Positions 12,898 through 18,095 of a DNA stretch of 18,095 nucleotides are shown piece after piece. The stretch is from an uncultured Pseudomonadota bacterium (GTDB lineage: Bacteria > Pseudomonadota > Alphaproteobacteria > RF32 > CAG-239): contig CABUWG010000036.1 of NCBI GenBank assembly GCA_902495305.1, positions 1 to 18,095 on the forward strand, in the 5' to 3' direction. Made by a program: the position numbers and the translations under genes. The notes beneath the pieces were generated by a model. It was not told the origin of the DNA. It did no database searches and saw nothing but the letters and a program-made list of their open reading frames with translations. Positions within the stretch are counted from its first letter, which is position 1, and every line of letters begins with the position of its first letter.

Positions 12898-14577
12898 CTA
12901 TAATTTTTGGTATGTAATCATAATAGAATCATCCGGAAGAGTTTTGGATAATACGGCAATATGTTCGCCGTCATCGCGGACAAGTTCTATTTTGGGCGTT
13001 GTGACGTCAATGATATGCTCTAAAATATCTTCTTTAAGCCGCTTCCAGTCCTCGGCCTGACTAAAGAAAGGCCGCTGCGACTCGATAAGCTCCGGAATCC
13101 CCGGTTTGCGTTTCAGGAGAGATTCCTCGACTTGCCATAATTTGATATAAGCTTCATTATAAAAATTTAAACGGCCGTCAGATGCAAAAATAACCACGGC
13201 GTCAAATAAATTGTTCAGGCTTTCTTTTTGCACCAGCTTCAAAAGGTTGTAAGCGCGGGTCGTTGCCAGATTGTCAGAAACGTCTTCATAGGCAAAAACC
13301 AATCCTCCGAGCGGATTCGGAGAACGGACGCGCCGCAGCGTCCTGCCGTCCGGCAAAAACAAATAATCGTTCAACGGCTCGATGATTGAAGAAAAAGCCT
13401 TTTGTTCCGAGTCTTTAAAGGCGCTGAGGTCAGTGACTTCCGGCAGGAGTTTTTTGTCATGCAGCATATCCAGAAACATGGTGTACGTCGGCTGTTGCTC
13501 CAGCCATTCCGGCGTCAGCTTCCAGAGGTCGCCGAATGCGCTGTTATAAGACGACAAAACAAATTTGTTGTCAAAAACCGCAAAAGCCTTGTCCAGAGCG
13601 CCGAGAATTTCGAGCTGTGTGCTTTGGTGGGTTTTCAAATCCCTCTTCAGGGTATCAAGCTCTGTCCGGTCAATCAGGGCGCCGGCCGTGCAAATCTGAT
13701 TAAGGTCCTGCTCAAAATGAAAAGGCGTTTCATAAGCCTCCATACAAAGGCGCTCGCCGTCTTTGATGACGGTCACCAAATGGCTTTGCGGAACGTTTGT
13801 GCTGCGGGCATCCTGCGCCAGTGCCTTGGAAATGCTTTCTCCCGTCACGCTGTTGATTTCTATGCCCTCGCCCAAAACCTCGGCCTGATTGTTGACGTCA
13901 ACAAAATTCATGTATTTTTTATTAATGATTTCCAGCCCCAGAGATTCATTCCTGAGCCAGACCGGATAAGGGATGTTGTTGATAAGGTCTTCATATTTTC
14001 CGAGCTTGCGCAAAATGGTGTTTTTGTCCTGCTCCAGCTTGGCAATCCGGTTAATTTCAAAACTGATGTCCCGAAACCAAATCATGTCGCAGTAGGTATT
14101 GCCGTCCAGTCCGTTGATTTTGGAGCCGGAAAGGCGCAGCCGTTTGGGAGAGTTCTTGAGCTCAAAGTCGTCTTCAAAAGAAACGCCGTCTTCTTTGAGC
14201 ATTTCAACATATTTCACAATCTTTTTGGCATCGTCTTTATAAAAGTTTTTTAAGATATCTTCAAAAGACGCATTGGTTCCCTGCGGCATATTCATAATCA
14301 CGGCCAGACGGCGGGAACAATGTTCCACAATGTTTTTGCGCGGATCATTGATTTTTTCGTCCGGATAAACAAAGGCAAAATAGCCGTCTTTGGAGGCATA
14401 AAGCGTTTCGGCATAACGCTCGCGGTCACGGTTCAAAAAGTAGTTGTGCTGCCGTGCTTTCAAAACCCGAATGCCCAAAACGCAAAGAGAAGCAGACATT
14501 GCCAGAAAAACCCCGCCCAGAACGTACCAGAATTCCGGTGCCGCATAAAACATGTCAATTAAAAGATTTTTATTCAT
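12898..14577 (-). CDS. DivL-like multi-PAS protein lacking a kinase domain
   Basis: A membrane protein of 559 residues: one N-terminal helix (about 16-37) then about four PAS-like domains (roughly 55-175, 190-305, 318-435, 449-559). The part from LPDGRTLRRV (408) through NPLGGLVFAYEDVSD (421-435) to FDAVVIFASDGRLNFYN matches what I know of alphaproteobacterial DivL-type PAS histidine kinases. In those a linker and the dimerisation and ATPase domains follow; here the protein stops at ITYQKL, exactly where the linker should start, and no kinase sequence follows. The ATG at 14577 is preferred over the TTG at 14589. It is divergent from tsaB. DivL controls the CckA-CtrA cell-cycle pathway; a role here is inference. 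Confidence 0.75.
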   Translation of the reverse strand: MNKNLLIDMFYAAPEFWYVLGGVFLAMSASLCVLGIRVLKARQHNYFLNRDRERYAETLYASKDGYFAFVYPDEKINDPRKNIVEHCSRRLAVIMNMPQGTNASFEDILKNFYKDDAKKIVKYVEMLKEDGVSFEDDFELKNSPKRLRLSGSKINGLDGNTYCDMIWFRDISFEINRIAKLEQDKNTILRKLGKYEDLINNIPYPVWLRNESLGLEIINKKYMNFVDVNNQAEVLGEGIEINSVTGESISKALAQDARSTNVPQSHLVTVIKDGERLCMEAYETPFHFEQDLNQICTAGALIDRTELDTLKRDLKTHQSTQLEILGALDKAFAVFDNKFVLSSYNSAFGDLWKLTPEWLEQQPTYTMFLDMLHDKKLLPEVTDLSAFKDSEQKAFSSIIEPLNDYLFLPDGRTLRRVRSPNPLGGLVFAYEDVSDNLATTRAYNLLKLVQKESLNNLFDAVVIFASDGRLNFYNEAYIKLWQVEESLLKRKPGIPELIESQRPFFSQAEDWKRLKEDILEHIIDVTTPKIELVRDDGEHIAVLSKTLPDDSIMITYQKL

Positions 14578-14649
14578 TTTTTCACACAAAAGTCATTGTT
14601 TCTTTTGCGATTCTATAATATAAAATAACATTTGAGAAATGTAATTTTT

Positions 14650-14656
14650 AAGGAAG
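14650..14656 (+). promoter_or_regulatory. Ribosome binding site deciding the tsaB start
   Basis: AAGGAAG ends 8 bases before the ATG at 14665. The longer frame from the TTG at 14632 has no such site. Confidence 0.7.
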
Positions 14657-14664
14657 TGGAAAAA

Positions 14665-15324
14665 ATGTATACTTTGGCTTTTGATACAACTGCGGCAGCT
14701 TGTTCCGTCATCCTGCTTCAGGACGGAAAAACGCTTTCGCGCTGGTCGCAGGCAATGGAGTTCGGACAAGCCGAGGTATTGATTCCGCAAATCAAAAATA
14801 TTTTGGAGGCGCAAAAGCTTTCTTTTTCAGACTTGGGCTTGCTGGCGGTTTGTACCGGCCCCGGCTCATTTACCGGCGTCAGGGCAAGCATTTCCGCCGC
14901 CCGCGCTTTCGGACTGGCTTGTCCGGAACTTCAGGTTGCCGGCGTTTCGGCGTTTGATGCTTATCTGCCGGAACTTTCCTGTGATGAAATTGCCGAAAAG
15001 AACCTTGTGGTTATTGAAACCAAACGCGAAGATTTTTATTATCAGATTTTTGACAGCGGGCTCAAACGCCTGACTCCGCCGTCTGCCGGCACAAGGGAAG
15101 ACATTTTGGCTCAGCTCAAAGGCGGCAGAAAAGTAACGATTATCGGTGACGGTACGGAACGCTTCCTGATGCAGCCGAGCGGCCTGAGTTTGCATAGTAT
15201 TAAAATGTCAGAGGGAATAGACGTATATAATGTGGCAGCCTGCGCCTTGCAGCAGTATGATAACAAAAAAGTCGACTTCCCCAAGCCGGTTTATCTGCGT
15301 GCGCCGGATGTCTGCGTAAAATAA
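14665..15324 (+). CDS. tsaB: tRNA threonylcarbamoyladenosine protein TsaB
   Basis: TsaB is the partner of TsaD in making t6A at position 37 of ANN-reading tRNAs. The 219-residue protein starts MYTLAFDTT, has GPGSFTGVRASISAARAFGLA (65-85) and MEFGQAEVLIPQI, all typical of TsaB, and the ASKHA fold is expected. It has a strong ribosome site, and a TATAAT at 14614-14619 lies in the space shared with the divergent DivL-like gene, though with no good -35. In many alphaproteobacteria rimI follows tsaB, but here the next gene is convergent, only 3 bp away. tsaE is not in the window. Confidence 0.92.
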   Translation: MYTLAFDTTAAACSVILLQDGKTLSRWSQAMEFGQAEVLIPQIKNILEAQKLSFSDLGLLAVCTGPGSFTGVRASISAARAFGLACPELQVAGVSAFDAYLPELSCDEIAEKNLVVIETKREDFYYQIFDSGLKRLTPPSAGTREDILAQLKGGRKVTIIGDGTERFLMQPSGLSLHSIKMSEGIDVYNVAACALQQYDNKKVDFPKPVYLRAPDVCVK

Positions 15325-15327
15325 AAA

Positions 15328-16701
15328 TCAGGCAAAACTGTACTGCGCCAGCTTTTTGTTGTTCAAAACGGCAATAATTGTATCCTGCAGCTTTTCTTTC
15401 TGCTTATCTTCAATCAGCCGGACAATCTCAATCTCCTGCCGGTCAAGGTTACGGTTGATGCCGATGGAATCATAATAGCCGCGGCTGTTGTTATAAAGTT
15501 TGGCGGCCTGCAGGCTGTCACCCTGTTTGTAATAATATTGCGATAACATTTTATTGGCATTGGCCGTCTGTCGCTCGTTAAGGTCATTGTCACTCAGGTT
15601 AAGAACATTGGTATAGGCCCAAATGGCCTTCGATTCGGCATCGCTCAGCTGATACATGTCGCCGGCTCTGCTCCAGGCATTAATGTTTTGCGGCGCCAGT
15701 TCAATCGCCAGCTCAAATGCGCCTGTTGCCAGATGAACGTCGGAAACCGCGGCAAGCGTTCCGAAAATCGTGGCATAATTTGAAGTAACGGCAAAAATCT
15801 CGTTTCTTTTTTCACCGTTCGACAAAGCCGCCGCCGCTTCAATATTGTTGTCCATCAATGTTTCTATCAGCGCCAGAGCATAAGACGTGTCGCCGTTTGC
15901 CAGATGATACAACGCTTCTTCAACTTTCGGAAGCTTGGTTTTAGAAACCAGTTTGTCAAATTTTTTATTAATGCAAAGGGCAATAAAGTCCTTTACCGCG
16001 TCAACCGTTTGCAAAATGTCGTCTTCTGAATTTTGGTTCATGTTGCGGTACATGATTGTCTGGGCGATTTTCAGGCCGTCAACATTGCGTCCGAGCATAT
16101 CGACAATCAGCCCGAGAAGCTCCGAAAGCTGTTTTTTGCTTTGCTGATATTTAAGGTTTGAGCTGACGTCGGCTTTTTCAGCCATACTTTCCAAATTGGC
16201 CAGTTTGCCTTTTTTCCAGTCCAAATCCAGAACATTATCCTTTTTTTCCGCCGCGGCCTTAATCTCTTTGCGCTGTTTTTCCACAGCCTGTTTCTTTTCT
16301 TCTGCCATCTTTTTTTCAAGTTCGGCACGGATCAATTCTTCCACGGCTTTGCGGCTGCGCTCATCTTCTTCTCTTTCCGCCTCTTCTTCAAACAGGCGCT
16401 CGTCCGCAATGCTTTCGTCTTCGGCTGCCTGCTTTGCCGCTGTGATTTTTTCTTGTTTTCTTTTTTGTCGGGATTGGGCGGCAGCCTCGTTGGCGGCCAG
16501 TCCGAGATACTTTGCAATAACAATTGCCAGCCAGAACAGAAATAAAATTCCGCCGATGGCCATCATGACGACAGATAATAATTTTATGTTTGCGCTGTGA
16601 GAAAAATACTGGTTCAGCAAATCTTCAAAGCTGTTTAATTTAAGAGAGATAAAATGGGTTACATTGTCTAAAGAAAATGTATTTATTATCTGTTTTAGCA
16701 T
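15328..16701 (-). CDS. Membrane-anchored coiled-coil and TPR protein
   Basis: A 457-residue inner-membrane protein. One helix (about 41-63) is followed by a highly charged Lys/Glu/Ala-rich coiled coil (about 75-160) and then helical repeats. Residues about 321-412 look like TPR units (for example AFELAIELAPQNINAWSRAGDMYQ at 328-351, split here by Pro-Gln). It is probably a scaffold, with the soluble part in the cytosol. No enzyme motif is visible and I do not know the family. The ATG has no strong Shine-Dalgarno. It is convergent with tsaB across 3 bp, so transcripts may overlap. Confidence 0.8.
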   Translation of the reverse strand: MLKQIINTFSLDNVTHFISLKLNSFEDLLNQYFSHSANIKLLSVVMMAIGGILFLFWLAIVIAKYLGLAANEAAAQSRQKRKQEKITAAKQAAEDESIADERLFEEEAEREEDERSRKAVEELIRAELEKKMAEEKKQAVEKQRKEIKAAAEKKDNVLDLDWKKGKLANLESMAEKADVSSNLKYQQSKKQLSELLGLIVDMLGRNVDGLKIAQTIMYRNMNQNSEDDILQTVDAVKDFIALCINKKFDKLVSKTKLPKVEEALYHLANGDTSYALALIETLMDNNIEAAAALSNGEKRNEIFAVTSNYATIFGTLAAVSDVHLATGAFELAIELAPQNINAWSRAGDMYQLSDAESKAIWAYTNVLNLSDNDLNERQTANANKMLSQYYYKQGDSLQAAKLYNNSRGYYDSIGINRNLDRQEIEIVRLIEDKQKEKLQDTIIAVLNNKKLAQYSFA

Positions 16702-16717
16702 TTTTTATTTTACACCA

Positions 16718-16746
16718 TTTACAAAATAAATTTTAGCTATTACTAT
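16718..16746 (+). promoter_or_regulatory. Candidate promoter of the EEP-like gene
   Basis: TTTACA (16718-16723), a 17-bp spacer and TACTAT (16741-16746), in the divergent space upstream of the gene at 16802. Confidence 0.4.
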
Positions 16747-16760
16747 CTGACACGTAATAC

Positions 16761-16790
16761 ATTATATTAATAACGACAAAAAAACAACAA
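16761..16790 (-). promoter_or_regulatory. Candidate promoter of the coiled-coil/TPR gene
   Basis: On the minus strand TTGTTG (16790-16785), an 18-bp spacer and a perfect TATAAT (16766-16761), about 60 bp before the start at 16701. Confidence 0.5.
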
Positions 16791-16801
16791 AATAAGTTAA
16801 A

Positions 16802-17617
16802 ATGGGATATTTTAGTCAAAAGAAAAAGCGCCGCCGCGAAAATATGTTTATTGCTGTTTCCTTGATAATCTTGGGAATAATCGCAGTATTAAACTCTTTT
16901 GACGGTATCGGAAATTTATCCTTTTTTATCAAAAATTATTTCTTTCAGCTTTATCTTTTTAACATTTTTATACTGTTTTTTGCACTTTATTGCCGCAGAG
17001 TCCTTTTTGCGATTCTGTCGCTGGTTTTGTTGCTGTTTGGTTATGCTTATATATCTTCCGCGTCCAATATTTTCATTAACACCAAAGTTGATGCCGCGGA
17101 TAAAACTTTTCTCCTTGATTATTCCGAGCCGCAAAAGCACACAGCCGCCGGCGTATTAACGGAAATTCCCGATATGACGGCAGAAAGCTATGGCAAGGTC
17201 AAGCTCAGCCCGCGCTATTCGGCCCGTTATACGGCATACCGCTCGGAAAATTCCAGATTAACTCTGGTTCGGGTTGACTTTTCCGGAATGAAGATTTCCG
17301 AACAAAAAGGCGTTTTTGACAATCTGACCGAGTTTGTGTCGCTGCGTGACGAACCTCTGGTTATATACGGCAACTTCGGCACACCGGCTTGGTCGCCGTA
17401 TTTTAAGGACTTTTTGCATAAAACCTCGTTGGAGATAAAAAACCGGATTATTTTAAGCAACCTGCACGGATTTTTCACATTGTTCAATGTGCCGGTTATT
17501 AATGTCGTCGCCTATAATAATATCGGAATTTCAGAAATTTCCGGTACTTCCGCAACAGAAAAACAGCCGGAAACAATCACCTTTGACATTCAATATCTGA
17601 GCAATCCTCAAAAATAA
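16802..17617 (+). CDS. Membrane protein with a degenerate EEP-fold domain
   Basis: A 271-residue protein with three hydrophobic helices (about 15-32, 45-63, 66-86) then a soluble domain. The soluble part looks like an endonuclease/exonuclease/phosphatase (EEP) family domain of the membrane-anchored YafD-like type: residues 187-200 (VIYGNFGTPAWSPY) align with the family's IVxGDFNxTPWSP, but the metal-binding Asp-Phe-Asn has become Asn-Phe-Gly. Where the family has DH and GSDHRP near the end, this protein has NVVAYNN and SGTSATEKQP. It also lacks part of the N-terminal half of the domain. It is therefore probably catalytically dead. No ribosome site precedes the ATG at 16802; a later ATG at 16844 is possible. 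Confidence 0.6.
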   Translation: MGYFSQKKKRRRENMFIAVSLIILGIIAVLNSFDGIGNLSFFIKNYFFQLYLFNIFILFFALYCRRVLFAILSLVLLLFGYAYISSASNIFINTKVDAADKTFLLDYSEPQKHTAAGVLTEIPDMTAESYGKVKLSPRYSARYTAYRSENSRLTLVRVDFSGMKISEQKGVFDNLTEFVSLRDEPLVIYGNFGTPAWSPYFKDFLHKTSLEIKNRIILSNLHGFFTLFNVPVINVVAYNNIGISEISGTSATEKQPETITFDIQYLSNPQK

Positions 17618-17668
17618 GAAACATAGCCCCTTGCTTGCCGAAGCTTCTTCCCTCCCTCAAAAATCCGC

Positions 17669-17696
17669 TTGCAAATTTTTCTTGTTACATTATGAT
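17669..17696 (+). promoter_or_regulatory. Promoter of the candidate structured RNA
   Basis: TTGCAA (17669-17674), a 16-bp spacer and TATGAT (17691-17696). Transcription would start near 17703. Confidence 0.55.
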
Positions 17697-17702
17697 AAAC
17701 CT

Positions 17703-17867
17703 CGCAGTCCGGAGACAGACTGTGGTGTCTCAAAAACATCTTACTAGATTTAATTCCACTTTGGGTGGAGTGTGGTCAAATAAGTGCGCTTGCGTAACGA
17801 ATACCCACGACTGTTCTAGTACAGTTTTTGAGCTCCATCCGCCTATTTTTTAGGCGGATTTTGTTTT
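17703..17867 (+). ncRNA. Candidate structured small RNA (~165 nt)
   Basis: A non-coding unit with its own promoter and terminator. It can fold into a rod: CTCAAAAAC (17729-17737) pairs perfectly with GTTTTTGAG (17824-17832), and TACTAGA (17742-17748) with TCTAGTA (17815-17821). Inside are TCCAC/GTGGA (17755-17769), GTGG/CCAC (17772-17775 with 17805-17808) and a small TGCG/CGTA hairpin (17785-17796). A 5' hairpin (AGACA/TGTCT) precedes the rod. Length and rod shape recall 6S RNA, but no 6S sequence signature could be checked. A reading frame across it (17635-17853) looks spurious. It could also act as a leader for the next gene. Confidence 0.5.
17837..17867 (+). terminator. Terminator of the candidate structured RNA
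   Basis: A perfect 9-bp stem (ATCCGCCTA, 17837-17845, with 17851-17859) and a five-T loop, followed by TTTGTTTT. Confidence 0.85.
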
Positions 17868-17893
17868 AACAAAATAGTGGAGCTAAAAAAATA

Positions 17894-18095
17894 ATGAAAA
17901 ATATAAAATATCAATCCAGAGCGACAAATCCGCTGAAAGCGATACACCGGACGCTGGGTTTCGCCTTTTACTGCGAAAGGCGAAAAGATGAGATTACGTT
18001 AAAAAAAGTCAGCAAGAAATTAAAAGTCCCGACCGAATATATAGAGGATTTGGAATTGGGACGCGGCAGAATCAGGCCATGGCTGATAAAAGAAC
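17894..18095 (+). CDS. Helix-turn-helix protein, 3' end outside window
   Basis: An open frame from the ATG at 17894 to the right edge (67 codons seen). GTGGAG lies about 10 bases upstream. After a basic start (MKNIKYQSRATNPLKAIHR), residues about 20-60 (TLGFAFYCERRKDEITL, then KKVSKKLKVPTEYIEDLELG) have the spacing of an XRE/Cro-type helix-turn-helix: a first helix, then TLKKVSKKLKVPTEYIEDLE as the turn and recognition helix. It is probably a DNA-binding regulator. It starts 26 bp after the terminator of the structured RNA. Confidence 0.65.
   Translation, partial: MKNIKYQSRATNPLKAIHRTLGFAFYCERRKDEITLKKVSKKLKVPTEYIEDLELGRGRIRPWLIKE

Noticed and set aside
13402..14253. 283-codon open frame opposite the PAS protein gene
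   Set aside because: Antisense shadow of a well-supported gene; no ribosome site or recognisable domain.
17635..17853. 72-codon frame over the structured RNA
   Set aside because: No ribosome site, unremarkable composition, and the DNA is better explained by a promoter, paired helices and a terminator.

Overview
The window reads as the replication-origin region of an AT-leaning alphaproteobacterium. Evidence: rpsT, dnaA, dnaN and recF lie together on the minus strand, with an enoyl-CoA hydratase, mutM and a UbiB-like gene beyond rpsT, which is a typical alphaproteobacterial order. A DivL-type PAS protein and clustered GANTC sites (the CcrM methylation motif) fit as well. Several genes look reduced or degenerate, which suggests a host-associated or anaerobic lineage; that lifestyle is inference.

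Layout. 1-570: tRNA-Ser(GGA) on minus, tRNA-Arg(CCU) on plus, then a mosaic of tRNA 3'-end remnants with a duplicated tRNA tail and terminator. 569-2740: a small outer-membrane beta-barrel gene divergent from an HD-domain phosphohydrolase gene, then a small membrane protein. 2811-6931: recF, dnaN and dnaA on minus. recF and dnaN are 9 bp apart. dnaN is cut off from dnaA by a strong terminator and a 300-bp spacer with an unexplained GC-rich structured segment. 6932-7688: about 750 bp of AT-rich, gene-free DNA with four ~77-79-bp tandem repeats plus a degenerate one, flanked by a 14-bp inverted repeat and rich in GATTC. This is the best oriC candidate. 7689-10042: rpsT, then the operon mutM, a small secreted protein gene and an enoyl-CoA hydratase gene (ATGA overlap and a 7-bp gap).

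10082-18095: a divergent UbiB-family pseudokinase, a zinc-finger plus J-domain protein, a charged unknown protein, a DivL-like PAS protein that stops before its kinase domain, tsaB, a large membrane coiled-coil/TPR protein, a membrane protein with a degenerate endonuclease/exonuclease/phosphatase (EEP) fold, a strong candidate structured RNA with its own promoter and terminator, and the start of a helix-turn-helix protein cut by the right edge.

The theme is initiation and cell-cycle control (dnaA, origin repeats, GANTC, DivL-like sensor) beside housekeeping genes. At least four proteins keep a recognisable fold but lack expected active-site or ligand residues: MutM zinc finger, UbiB-like, DivL-like and EEP-like.
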